Under the pieces are notes generated by a model. That model made no database searches and was not told the DNA's origin. It worked only from the letters and a program-made list of their open reading frames with translations. A stretch of 64,000 nucleotides of DNA from Maritimibacter fusiformis (GTDB taxonomy: Bacteria; Pseudomonadota; Alphaproteobacteria; Rhodobacterales; Rhodobacteraceae). The first letter of the stretch is position 1, and every line of letters begins with the position of its first letter. Of the stretch, positions 41,663-49,988 are shown piece after piece. The translations under genes and the position numbers were made by a program. The stretch lies in the NCBI RefSeq assembly GCF_008086115.1, contig NZ_VSIY01000003.1, positions 1-64,000 on the forward strand. The letters are read 5' to 3'.

Positions 41663-42438
41663 AGCGTCACGTTGACCTCGCCGCCGTCGATGAGGATGTT
41701 CTGGCCGACGATGAACGCGGCCTGGCGCGAGCACAAAAAGGCGCAGGCGGCGCCGAATTCCTCGGGCGTGCCATCGCGCCCGACCGGGTTGCCGGCGACG
41801 CGCGCGGCCTTGTGCTCCTCGGGCGTGATACCTTTCGCGTCGGCGTTGTGCGCGTCCAGCCCCCTGATCCGGTCGGTGTCGTGCGAGCCGGGCAAGAGGT
41901 TGTTGACCGTCACCCCGGCGCCCGCCACCTGGCGCGACATGCCCGCGACATAGCCGGTCAGCCCGGCGCGGGCGGAATTGGACAGGCCAAGGGCGGCCAG
42001 CGGCGCCTTGACGGCGCGCGAGGTGATGTTGACCACCCGGCCCCAGCCCCGGTCCATCATCCCCGGCACCAGCGCCTTGATCAGCGCGATCGGGGTCAGC
42101 ATGTTGGCATCGAGGGCGGCGATGAAATCGTCCCGCTCCCAATCCGACCATACGCCCGGCGGCGGCCCACCCGCGTTGGTCACGAGGATGTCGACCGCGC
42201 CCGCCACCGCCAGAACCGCGGCGCGGCCTTCTCCGGTGGTGATGTCGGCGGCGACTGTCTCGACCGTGACGCCGTAGCGGTCGCGGATCTCGGTCGCCGT
42301 GGCCTCCAGCGCCTCGGCCCCGCGCGCGTTCAGGACAAGGTGAACGCCCTCGCCAGCCAGCGCCTCGGCACAGCCGCGCCCCAGCCCTTTGGACGACGCG
42401 CAGACCAGCGCGCGTTTGCCTCTGATACCGAAATCCAT
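41659..42438 (-). CDS. SDR-family oxidoreductase lacking the usual YxxxK
   Basis: A 259-residue short-chain dehydrogenase fold with the cofactor motif VCASSKGLGRGCAEALAG (a TGxxxGxG variant), ILVTNAGGPPPG (NNAG equivalent) and the N-terminal MDFGIRGKRALV. At the position of YxxxK the sequence is LSNSARAGLTGYV, so catalytic Tyr and Lys are both replaced, while upstream Ser survives in VNITSRAVK. This matches a known side branch of FabG-like SDRs with 'SNxxRAG'. VNNLLPGSHDTDR and a final GQNILIDGGEVN are normal. The reaction is unknown; it may use another mechanism or only bind ligand. Confidence 0.82.
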   Translation of the reverse strand: MDFGIRGKRALVCASSKGLGRGCAEALAGEGVHLVLNARGAEALEATATEIRDRYGVTVETVAADITTGEGRAAVLAVAGAVDILVTNAGGPPPGVWSDWERDDFIAALDANMLTPIALIKALVPGMMDRGWGRVVNITSRAVKAPLAALGLSNSARAGLTGYVAGMSRQVAGAGVTVNNLLPGSHDTDRIRGLDAHNADAKGITPEEHKAARVAGNPVGRDGTPEEFGAACAFLCSRQAAFIVGQNILIDGGEVNVTL

Positions 42439-42577
42439 CTCCGCCTCCCGTGTCCGACTGCCCGTGGACTAACACCGCAGCCTCGATTCGCCCATGCGCC
42501 CGTCGCGCGCCCGGCAACAATGCGCGGTGCCGGCCGCAATTGCGCGCGAAACGGCGACAACCCGCTGGCGAGGCCCA

Positions 42578-42589
42578 TGCCACGTGGCA
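42578..42589. promoter_or_regulatory. Perfect 12-base palindrome upstream of the Hint-domain gene
   Basis: TGCCACGTGGCA lies about 95 bases before the Hint gene start and is the clearest symmetric element in a 246-base gap between the SDR and Hint genes. It is a possible dimeric regulator site. No known regulator can be assigned, and this is the only copy I noticed. Confidence 0.35.
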
Positions 42590-42616
42590 ACGATGCCCGC
42601 CAAGTTGCGGAAATCA

Positions 42617-42646
42617 TTGACCGGACCGGGGCGCGGCGGCTAGTGT
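42617..42646 (+). promoter_or_regulatory. Candidate promoter for the Hint-domain gene
   Basis: TTGACC at 42617-42622 and TAGTGT at 42641-42646 are 18 bases apart, about 40 bases before the ATG at 42685. The match is fair for -35 and weak for -10. Confidence 0.35.
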
Positions 42647-42684
42647 CTCCGAGTCAGCGGTGGGGGTCGCGGGCGGGAGTTGCA

Positions 42685-43707
42685 ATGTCATTTCAACCAA
42701 CTCATGTGGACGCGCCGGTCCGCCAACTGGCGGTGTTTCCGGCTGAATGTTTCCGTGTCCTGCGCGGCGCCAACCAGGGCGACGCGCTGGGCGACGCCAG
42801 CGAGCTGGTGCATGACGATGTCTATGAACTGGATGCCAAGGCCCGGCCAAGCCGCCTTGGCCTGGCGATGGCCCAAGACGGGCGGAGCTTTCACATCGGC
42901 CGCGACAGCGCCCTGGGACAGCCCGGCGCGCCGGTCTATCTCGACAGCCTGCTGACCTTCATGGGCAGGGGCGGCACGCTGGAGGCGCTGGTGTTCGTCG
43001 AGGTCGACCCGGCCTCCAGCACCATTGCCCGCGTCTACCTGCACCCGCTCGACCGGATCAGGCCGAAATCCGACTATGCGCTGGTCACCATCGACCGCGA
43101 GGGCGCGGGCGCGCGTCTGGCCGCCTCGGCGATGGTCGCCTTCACCCGCGGCACGCGGATCAGCATGGCGGACGGGCGTCAGGTGCCGATCGAAGAGCTC
43201 GGCGCGGGCGACAGGGTGCTGACCCGCGATTCCGGGCCGCAGGAAGTGCGCTGGATCGGGATGCAGACGGTGCGCGCCACCGGGGCTTTCGCCCCGATCA
43301 CCATTGCGGCGGGGGCGCTCAACAACGACCGCGCGCTGGTGGTCAGCCCCAATCACCGGCTGTTCATCTACCAGCGCATCGACGCGCTGGGGGCCGGGCA
43401 GAAGGAAGTGCTGGTCCGCGCCGGTCTGCTTGTGAACGGCACCACGGTGACGCAGGAGCCGGGCGGCTTTGTCGACTATTTCCAGATCCTGCTGGACCAC
43501 CATGAGATCCTCTATGCCGAGGGCATCGCCGCCGAGAGCCAGTTCCTCGACACCGCGACCCGCCCGGCGCTGCCCGAGGAGGTCACGCGCCGGCTGAAAG
43601 CCGCCACGCCCGACAGCGCCCCCCTGCCCGGCCGCGAGTTGAGCGACCGGGACCTGGCACATCGCCCCGACGCGGCGGCGATGCTGAAACGGGTGTCGAT
43701 GCTCTGA
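42685..43707 (+). CDS. Hint-domain protein (Hint_2-like), intein-type nucleophile replaced
   Basis: A 340-residue protein with a roughly 145-residue N-terminal region (RQLAVFPAECFRVLRGANQGD, LGMAQDGRSFHIGRD-like strands). A Hint (Hedgehog/intein) domain follows: AFTRGTRISMADGRQVPIEE, GDRVLTRDSGPQEVRWIG, then ALVVSPNHRLFIYQR and a DHHEILYAEGIAAESQF strand. In most Hint_2 proteins of this type the first residue is Cys (CFTPGT); here it is Ala, so self-cleavage by the usual route is unlikely. The start ATG has GGGAG seven bases upstream. Such proteins are numerous in Rhodobacteraceae, often in RTX-like exported proteins; their role is unknown. No export signal or RTX repeat is seen here. Confidence 0.8.
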   Translation: MSFQPTHVDAPVRQLAVFPAECFRVLRGANQGDALGDASELVHDDVYELDAKARPSRLGLAMAQDGRSFHIGRDSALGQPGAPVYLDSLLTFMGRGGTLEALVFVEVDPASSTIARVYLHPLDRIRPKSDYALVTIDREGAGARLAASAMVAFTRGTRISMADGRQVPIEELGAGDRVLTRDSGPQEVRWIGMQTVRATGAFAPITIAAGALNNDRALVVSPNHRLFIYQRIDALGAGQKEVLVRAGLLVNGTTVTQEPGGFVDYFQILLDHHEILYAEGIAAESQFLDTATRPALPEEVTRRLKAATPDSAPLPGRELSDRDLAHRPDAAAMLKRVSML

Positions 43708-43712
43708 GGCGC

Positions 43713-44374
43713 CTACTCGCGGGCGACGATCATCTCCATCTGCGCGTCGTCGGGCCTCACCCCGTCGATGAGCACGGCCTGGCCAAATCCCTGGTCGCCC
43801 CGCGCGCGGAGATAGGCACCGTCCGGGCCGTGGAACAGGCCCCAGAGACCCCCGTTGAGCGTATAGACATGCTGCGCGGTCGTGATGTCCCCGGCGAAGT
43901 CGGCGTAGATGTTCTTGGTGTTTTCCAGCCGCCCGTTGGCCAGCACCAGTTGCCCGGCAGCGGGCTCCCAGTCTTCAAGGCCCTGGAAGCTGGGGTCGTC
44001 GAGATCGGCGATCAGGAACTCGGCCACCTCGAAATCGTCCATCGTTCCCGTCACACTGGCATCGCCGAAATCGACGACCAGATGGGCGTCGCCCAGGATG
44101 GCGGTGCCATCCCGATAGATCACGTCGCCGCCCTCTTCCTCGGGCAATTGGCGAACGAAGCCATCTTGCAGAAAAAAAACGCGACGTTGCCCGCATAGCG
44201 CGCCTCGCCGTCCGCCGGCACGCCGTCGTCGGGGTCATAGTCCGGCAGGTCTTGCTCAAGCTCTGCCAGCGCTCCGGCCTTGGCGCCAAGGTCCGCCGGA
44301 TCGATGCCGGTGAGGACGCAGGCGGAGGTGAAGGTGAGGGCGCCGAGGGCGGCGGCGGTGGGGATCAAGCGCAT
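43713..44374 (-). pseudogene. Small lipoprotein gene with a frameshift at a T8 tract (paralogue of 44399-45022)
   Basis: Two reading frames join to one protein. Frame one, from the ATG at 44374 (AGGA seven bases upstream), gives a lipoprotein signal (FTSAC lipobox) and CVLTGIDPADLGAKAG, up to RYAGNVAFFF. Frame two resumes as FLQDGFVRQLPEEE and continues through ILGDAHLVVDFGD and DDFEVAEFLIADLDD to the TAG side at 43713. The break lies in eight T's on the coding strand (44172-44179 on the plus strand). Nine T's would restore one 220-residue protein whose VAFFFLQDG aligns with VASFYLQDG of the neighbour. It may be a mutation, a phase-variable switch, slippage during transcription or a sequencing error. 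Confidence 0.8.
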
Positions 44375-44398
44375 GGGAAATCCTCGCAAGGTGGGATG

Positions 44399-45022
44399 CT
44401 ACTCAGTGACCGCGATCAGGTCGAAGCGGCCGTCAAGCGGGGTCTCGCCGTCGATGGTGACATTGTCCCCGAAGTCCCGGTCGCCGTGGGCTAGGATGTA
44501 TTCGCCGTTCGGCCCGCGGAACATGCCCAGCATTTTCCCGTTCAGCCTGTAGACATGCAGCGCGGTGGTCAGGTCGCCCGCGAAATCGGCATCGAAACGC
44601 GTCGTGTTCACCATCGTGCCATTGGCAAGCACGATCTGCCCGGTCGCGGGTTCCCAGTTTTCGAGGTTCTGGAAGCTGTCATCGTCGAGATCGGCCATCA
44701 GGAACTCGGCCACCTCGAAATCGTCCATCACGCCCCCAACCGTGCGCGCGCCGAAATCGACCGTCAGGCGGGCATCGCCAAGGATCGCATGGCCGGTGAC
44801 GGGCGGCGCCTGCGGGTTCGGCCCGTCTTGCAGGTAGAAGGAGGCGACGCCGTCATAGACCGCCTGCCCGCCCTGCGGCGTTTCGACATCGCCGCCGGGG
44901 GGCAGCGCATTGTTCAGGGCCGACATCTCGCCCGCTTTTTCGCCAAGCCCGGCCGGGTCGATGCCGGTGAGGACGCAGCCCGGAAGCGCGGCCAGCATGG
45001 CCGCCGAAATCAATGCCCGCAT
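44399..45022 (-). CDS. Small lipoprotein, TbpB-like beta-barrel pattern (paralogue family)
   Basis: A 207-residue lipoprotein: signal MRALISAAMLAALPGC with an LPGC lipobox, then CVLTGIDPAGLGEKAG. The mature part is made of alternating strands with AVYDGVASFYLQDG, HAILGDARLTVDFGARTVGG, MDDFEVAEFLMADLDD, DADFAGDLTTALHVYRLNG and MLGMFRGPNGEYILAHGD. The repeated 'A.L..DF....v.G...DF' and 'lxGxFxGpnG' elements are reminiscent of the handle/barrel lobes of TbpB-type surface lipoproteins; that is inference from pattern only. The start at 45022 gives a proper signal; the in-frame extension to 45124 does not. It is the middle member of three tandem paralogues on the same strand. Confidence 0.75.
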   Translation of the reverse strand: MRALISAAMLAALPGCVLTGIDPAGLGEKAGEMSALNNALPPGGDVETPQGGQAVYDGVASFYLQDGPNPQAPPVTGHAILGDARLTVDFGARTVGGVMDDFEVAEFLMADLDDDSFQNLENWEPATGQIVLANGTMVNTTRFDADFAGDLTTALHVYRLNGKMLGMFRGPNGEYILAHGDRDFGDNVTIDGETPLDGRFDLIAVTE

Positions 45023-45156
45023 GTCGAAATCCCGTTTTTTACCCTTTGGACAATTGCGGCACCGCGCGGGCTTCCTGTCAATCACGCATCTTTGAATGCG
45101 ACGGGCCAGTGACTGCAAAGCCACACATTTCTTGAACGGTTCTAAGGTGTTATGCC

Positions 45157-45765
45157 TCAGTCGGCCTCGGCCGCCAGATACAGCTCCACGTCTTCGGCCC
45201 CGCTTCCGTTCCGCCGCAAGAGCATGTCGGCGGCATCCGCCCGCGCCTCGATCAACTGGCCGTTGGCGCCGAGAAAGTCGCCGTAGAGTTCGCCCTTTGC
45301 ATAGTAGGCGTTATCGTCGGTGGTGACGGTGCCCTCGAAATCGGCAAGGAAACCGGTGCCGGCGATGGAGCCGCCGGTGACGCCGATCTCGCCATCCGCG
45401 GTCCGGAAGCTGAACGCCGCGCCGATCGGGTTGCCGAGGAACTCGTCGATATCGACATCGCCGTCGAGTTCGGCGACGATGAAGTCGTCGAGCCTGCCGT
45501 CGATCGTGGCGGCGTCGAAATCCGCCGTCAGCGCCGCGTCGCCCAGCATCATCACGCCGCCATCGCGGTAGCGCGCGCCGATCCCGACCACGCCGTCATA
45601 GTCCGCGGTGCCGCCCTCCGGCATGTCGACCGCAACGCCCTCGGCATCGTCAAGCTCGCCGGAGATGTCCATGTATTCGACCGCTTTGGTCATCAGGCTG
45701 ATCTGGGCGCAGCCGGCAAGGCCGCTGGCTCCGGCCAGAAAGGCCACCATCGTCGTCATTCGCAT
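45157..45765 (-). CDS. Small lipoprotein, distant paralogue of the two downstream
   Basis: A 202-residue lipoprotein with signal MRMTTMVAFLAGASGLAGC (LAGC lipobox). The mature protein shares the layout of its neighbours: ADYDGVVGIGARYRDG, MMLGDAALTADFDAATIDGR, DDFIVAELDGDVD, GFLADFEGTVTTDDNAYYAKG and ELYGDFLGANGQLIEARAD. It differs in the N-terminal linker and C-terminus, which suggests an old duplication. The ATG at 45765 is preceded by AGGA eight bases upstream. No partner transporter or Slam-like outer-membrane protein is encoded nearby. It is divergent from prfC, 152 bases away. Confidence 0.72.
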   Translation of the reverse strand: MRMTTMVAFLAGASGLAGCAQISLMTKAVEYMDISGELDDAEGVAVDMPEGGTADYDGVVGIGARYRDGGVMMLGDAALTADFDAATIDGRLDDFIVAELDGDVDIDEFLGNPIGAAFSFRTADGEIGVTGGSIAGTGFLADFEGTVTTDDNAYYAKGELYGDFLGANGQLIEARADAADMLLRRNGSGAEDVELYLAAEAD

Positions 45766-45917
45766 GTTTCGGTCCTGCTCTTTTCTTGCTTTTTTTCGCA
45801 GAAGGTTACGCCCTGCACCGGTGCGGGGCAATCAGGCCGAAAAAATCGGCGCGCGACTGAGTCCGCAGGGCAACGCTGCCGCTTGCCCCGCCCCCGGCCC
45901 GTCGCTATATCGCGCCC

Positions 45918-47528
45918 ATGCTGGACACCGCCACAAACCGCCCGCCCCTGCCGCCCGAGATCGCGCGGCGCCGCACCTTTGCGATCATTTCGCATCCGGA
46001 TGCGGGCAAGACCACGCTGACCGAGAAATTCCTGCTCTATGGCGGCGCGATCCAGATGGCGGGACAGGTGCGCGCCAAGGGCGAGGCACGGCGCACGCGC
46101 TCGGATTTCATGAAGATGGAGCAGGACCGGGGCATCTCGGTCTCGGCCTCGGCGATGTCTTTCGATTTCGGCCCCTACCGCTTCAATCTGGTCGACACGC
46201 CTGGCCACTCGGACTTTTCCGAGGACACCTACCGCACGCTGACCGCCGTCGATGCCGCGATCATGGTGATCGACGGCGCCAAGGGCGTGGAAAGCCAGAC
46301 GCAGAAGCTGTTCGAGGTCTGCCGGATGCGCGACCTGCCGATCCTGACGTTCTGCAACAAGATGGACCGCGAGGCGCGCGACACCTTCGAGATCATCGAC
46401 GAGATCCAGGAGATGCTGGCGATCCACGTCACGCCCGCAAGCTGGCCGATCGGCATGGGGCGCGACTTTCTCGGCTGCTACGACATGCTGAACAACCGGC
46501 TGGAACTGATGGACCGGGCCGACCGCAACAAGGTGGCGGAATCGATCCGCATCGAGGGGCTGGACGATCCGAAACTGGCCGATCACGTGCCGCCGCACCT
46601 CTTGGAAAAGCTGCGCGAAGAGGTCGAGATGGCGCGCGAGCTTTTGCCCGCCATCGACCCGGACGAGGTGGCGGCGGGGATGATGACGCCGATCTGGTTC
46701 GGCTCGGCGATCAACTCGTTCGGGGTCAAGGAGTTGATGGACGGCATCGCCAAATACGGCCCCGAACCACAGCCGCAATCGGCCGAACCACGCCAGATCG
46801 CGCCGGATGAGAAAAACGTGACCGGCTTTGTCTTCAAGGTTCAGGCCAACATGGACGCCAAGCACCGCGACCGGGTGGCGTTCCTGCGCATGGCCTCGGG
46901 ACATTTCAAGCGCGGCATGAAGCTGACCCATGTGCGCACGAAAAAACCGATGGCGATCTCCAGCCCGGTGATGTTCCTCGCCTCCGACCGCGAACTGGCG
47001 GAAGAGGCCTGGGCGGGCGACATCATCGGCATTCCCAACCACGGCCAGCTGCGCATCGGCGACACCCTGACCGAGGGCGAGGCCCTGCGCGTCACGGGCA
47101 TCCCGTCCTTTGCGCCGGAGCTGTTGCAGACCGTGCGCGCCGGCGACCCGATGAAGGCCAAGCACCTGGAAAAGGCGCTGATGCAGTTCGCCGAGGAAGG
47201 GGCGGCCAAGGTGTTCAAGCCGGGCATCGGCTCGGGCTTCATCGTGGGCGTCGTCGGCCCGCTTCAGTTCGAGGTGCTGGCCAGCCGGATCGAGCTGGAA
47301 TACGGGCTGCCGGTGCGCTTCGAGGCGTCGCAATTCACCTCGGCGCGCTGGGTGACCGGGCCCAAGGCCGCGATGGACAAGTTCGTGAACGCCAACAAGC
47401 AGCACATCGCCCATGACCATGACGGCGACGTGGTGTTCCTGACCCGCCTGCAATGGGACATCGACCGGATCGAGCGCGACTATCCCGACCTGACCCTGAC
47501 CGCGACCAAGGAGATGCACGGGGGATGA
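45918..47528 (+). CDS. prfC: Peptide chain release factor 3
   Basis: GTPase that recycles RF1/RF2 from the ribosome after termination. The 536-residue product has the translational GTPase motifs: G1 ISHPDAGKTT, switch I EQDRGISVSASAMSF, G3 LVDTPGHSDFSEDTYR, G4 FCNKMDREARD and a G5-like region. Domains II and III follow, with KRGMKLTHVRTKKPM and VVGPLQFEVLASRIELEYG. Length and order match RF3 rather than EF-G. The start ATG at 45918 agrees with homologues. It is divergent from the lipoprotein cluster and stands 51 bases before the hydroxylase-family gene. Confidence 0.96.
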   Translation: MLDTATNRPPLPPEIARRRTFAIISHPDAGKTTLTEKFLLYGGAIQMAGQVRAKGEARRTRSDFMKMEQDRGISVSASAMSFDFGPYRFNLVDTPGHSDFSEDTYRTLTAVDAAIMVIDGAKGVESQTQKLFEVCRMRDLPILTFCNKMDREARDTFEIIDEIQEMLAIHVTPASWPIGMGRDFLGCYDMLNNRLELMDRADRNKVAESIRIEGLDDPKLADHVPPHLLEKLREEVEMARELLPAIDPDEVAAGMMTPIWFGSAINSFGVKELMDGIAKYGPEPQPQSAEPRQIAPDEKNVTGFVFKVQANMDAKHRDRVAFLRMASGHFKRGMKLTHVRTKKPMAISSPVMFLASDRELAEEAWAGDIIGIPNHGQLRIGDTLTEGEALRVTGIPSFAPELLQTVRAGDPMKAKHLEKALMQFAEEGAAKVFKPGIGSGFIVGVVGPLQFEVLASRIELEYGLPVRFEASQFTSARWVTGPKAAMDKFVNANKQHIAHDHDGDVVFLTRLQWDIDRIERDYPDLTLTATKEMHGG

Positions 47529-47579
47529 GCGCCGACCATACCCGGCGCCCCGCCCCGGTGCGACGTTGAAAGGCCAGCC

Positions 47580-48335
47580 ATGATCCAGACCCTTCTGACC
47601 TTCGCGGCCTTCTGGGCGGCAAGCTATGCGCTGCACCTGGCGTTCTACTTCGGACAGGGCGGGCTGATGATCGCGATCAACAACCGCCACCCGGAGCGCC
47701 GCATCCAGCCCAGGCGGCGCGGCGAGAAACGGGCGCGGGTCGAGATCATCGCCTCGCTGAAATCGCTGGTGGTGACATCGGGCTGCGTTGCCGGCGGGGT
47801 GTTCCTGGCCTGGAACGGCTGGACGCTGTGGGGCCATGTCGAACTGACCTGGTTCAGCGCCATCGGCGGGTTCGTGCTGTCGGTGGTGGTCTATGACGCC
47901 TGGTTCTACTGGGGCCACCGCATCATGCACCTGCCCAGGCTCTACAAGCACCATTTCCTGCACCACAAGTCGGTCGCGCCGACGGTCTGGTCGAACTATT
48001 CCGACACGCTGATCGACGCCTTCGCGATGCAAAGCTACTACCTCGTCGCGCCGATCTTCCTGCCGCTGGCACCGCTGGTCCTGATCGCGCACAGGCTGCT
48101 CGACCATATCAACGGCCAGATCGGACACGCGGGTTTCGAGTATTTCGCCGACCGCACCACGCGCTTTCCCTCGCCGATGCTGTGCACCACGTTTCACGAC
48201 CAGCATCACGAGTATTTCAACTACAATTTCGCCAATTTCTTTTCGATCTGGGACCGGCTGTTCGGCACCATCCACCCCGACTACGACAAGACCGTGGCCC
48301 GGTTCGAACAGGGCTCGCCCACAAAACAGCCCTGA
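47580..48335 (+). CDS. Fatty acid hydroxylase/sterol desaturase superfamily protein
   Basis: A 251-residue integral membrane di-iron enzyme candidate. After four hydrophobic stretches come the histidine clusters of the family: WGHRIMH (HxxxH), YKHHFLHHKS (HxxHH) and, later, DQHHEYFNYNF (xxHH). These together bind the non-heme di-iron centre that hydroxylates lipids or carotenoids. Substrate cannot be told; relatives in marine alphaproteobacteria include ornithine-lipid and carotenoid hydroxylases. The mid-part has the basic loop RRIQPRRRGEKRAR on the cytosolic side. It is 51 bases after prfC and 138 bases before the RNA helicase start; transcription with prfC is possible. Confidence 0.85.
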   Translation: MIQTLLTFAAFWAASYALHLAFYFGQGGLMIAINNRHPERRIQPRRRGEKRARVEIIASLKSLVVTSGCVAGGVFLAWNGWTLWGHVELTWFSAIGGFVLSVVVYDAWFYWGHRIMHLPRLYKHHFLHHKSVAPTVWSNYSDTLIDAFAMQSYYLVAPIFLPLAPLVLIAHRLLDHINGQIGHAGFEYFADRTTRFPSPMLCTTFHDQHHEYFNYNFANFFSIWDRLFGTIHPDYDKTVARFEQGSPTKQP

Positions 48336-48473
48336 GACAGGCGCGCGCGCCATTTCCTTGACCTTTTCACCGACCCGCAGTAAGCCGCTTTGCATCGAGA
48401 CGTTTGGCAATCCGGCCGAACGGGCCGCGCGGGTATTGCGGCCGTCCGACAGCCGCAACGCGAAAGGCCCCAC

Positions 48474-49931
48474 TTGACCAAGTTTTCAGACCTGAAACTC
48501 AGCCCGAAAGTCCTCAAGGCCGTCGAGGAGGCGGGCTATGAGACCCCCACCCCGATCCAGGAAGGGGCGATCCCGCCCGCGCTCGAAGGCCGTGACGTGC
48601 TGGGCATCGCCCAGACCGGCACCGGCAAGACTGCGTCCTTCACCCTGCCGATGATCACCCTACTTGCCCGTGGCCGCGCCCGCGCGCGGATGCCACGCTC
48701 GCTGGTGCTGTGTCCGACGCGCGAACTGGCCGCCCAGGTGGCCGAGAACTTCGACACCTACGCCAAGCACGTCAAACTGACCAAGGCGCTGTTGATCGGC
48801 GGCGTGAGCTTCAAGGAGCAGGACCAGCTGATCGACCGGGGCGTCGACGTGCTGATCGCCACGCCGGGCCGCCTGCTCGATCATTTCGAACGCGGCAAGC
48901 TTCTCTTGACCGGCGTGCAGATCATGGTGGTGGACGAGGCCGACCGGATGCTCGACATGGGGTTCATCCCCGATATCGAACGCATCTTCGGGCTGGTGCC
49001 CTTCACCCGCCAGACGCTGTTCTTCTCGGCCACGATGGCGCCCGAGATCGAGCGCATCACCAACACCTTCCTGTCCAACCCGGCCCGCATCGAGGTGGCG
49101 CGCCAGGCCACGGCCTCGGCCACCATCGAACAGAAGCTGGTGATGTTCAAACCCAGCCGCCGCGACCGCGCCGCAAGCGAGAAAACCGCCTTTCTGCGCG
49201 CGCTGATCGACGGCGAGGGCGACGCCTGCACCAACGCGATCATCTTCTGCAACCGCAAGACCGATGTCGATATCGTCGCGAAATCGCTGCAGAAACACGG
49301 CTACAACGCCCAGCCGATCCACGGCGACCTCGAGCAATCGCGGCGCATGGAAGTGCTGCAGGGCTTTCGCGACGGCACCATCAAGTTTCTCTGCGCCTCC
49401 GACGTGGCCGCGCGCGGGCTGGATATTCCCAACGTCAGCCACGTGATCAACTACGACGTGCCCGGCCATGCCGAGGATTACATCCACCGGATCGGCCGCA
49501 CCGGGCGCGCCGGACGCAAGGGCAAGACCCTGATGATCTGCGAGCCGCGCGACGAAAAGAACCTCGACGCGGTCGAGCGGCTGATCGAAGGCAAGATCGA
49601 CCGGATCGACCCGCCGGGCCAAGCGAGCAAGAGCGATGCGCCGCGCGAGGAAAAACCCCGCGAGGACAAGCCGCGTGACGAGGCGCCGCGCGAGGCCAAG
49701 CCGAAAGGGCGCAAGCCCGCCGCCAAGGCCGAGCCGAAACCGGAGGCCAGGCCCGACCCTGCCCCGCAGCCGGAAACCCCGCAAGCCCCGGCGGCAAGCG
49801 AGCCGCGCCAATCCGGCTCGTCGCGCGGATCGGCGTCGAAACGATCCGGCGGCCGCGACAAGGGTGTGGTCGGCATGGGCGATCACCTGCCCGGCTTCAT
49901 CGCCAAGAGCTTCGAAGAACGCCTCGACTGA
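48474..49931 (+). CDS. rhlE: DEAD-box ATP-dependent RNA helicase, RhlE type
   Basis: Unwinds RNA in ribosome assembly or cold-stress contexts. I use the TTG at 48474 (AAAGG upstream), which gives MTKFSDLKLSPKVLKAVEEAGYETPTPIQ, the usual RhlE start; the ATG at 48390 has no such homology. Motifs in order: Q motif TPTPIQ, I AQTGTGKT, Ia PTRELAAQ, II VVDEADRMLD, III FFSATM, then the C-domain with FCNRKTDVD, RGLDIPNVSHVINYD and HRIGRTGRAGRKG. A low-complexity tail of about 110 residues follows, rich in EKPRE repeats and ending KSFEERLD. Length 485 residues. Confidence 0.93.
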   Translation: MTKFSDLKLSPKVLKAVEEAGYETPTPIQEGAIPPALEGRDVLGIAQTGTGKTASFTLPMITLLARGRARARMPRSLVLCPTRELAAQVAENFDTYAKHVKLTKALLIGGVSFKEQDQLIDRGVDVLIATPGRLLDHFERGKLLLTGVQIMVVDEADRMLDMGFIPDIERIFGLVPFTRQTLFFSATMAPEIERITNTFLSNPARIEVARQATASATIEQKLVMFKPSRRDRAASEKTAFLRALIDGEGDACTNAIIFCNRKTDVDIVAKSLQKHGYNAQPIHGDLEQSRRMEVLQGFRDGTIKFLCASDVAARGLDIPNVSHVINYDVPGHAEDYIHRIGRTGRAGRKGKTLMICEPRDEKNLDAVERLIEGKIDRIDPPGQASKSDAPREEKPREDKPRDEAPREAKPKGRKPAAKAEPKPEARPDPAPQPETPQAPAASEPRQSGSSRGSASKRSGGRDKGVVGMGDHLPGFIAKSFEERLD

Positions 49932-49988
49932 AGCGCATATTGATCACCTCATCCCGGCCCCGCGCCGGGATGGCCATCGCTCTCCACC

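Noticed and set aside
45756-48473. 905-aa minus-strand frame opposite prfC
   Set aside because: Antisense shadow of prfC and the hydroxylase-family gene.
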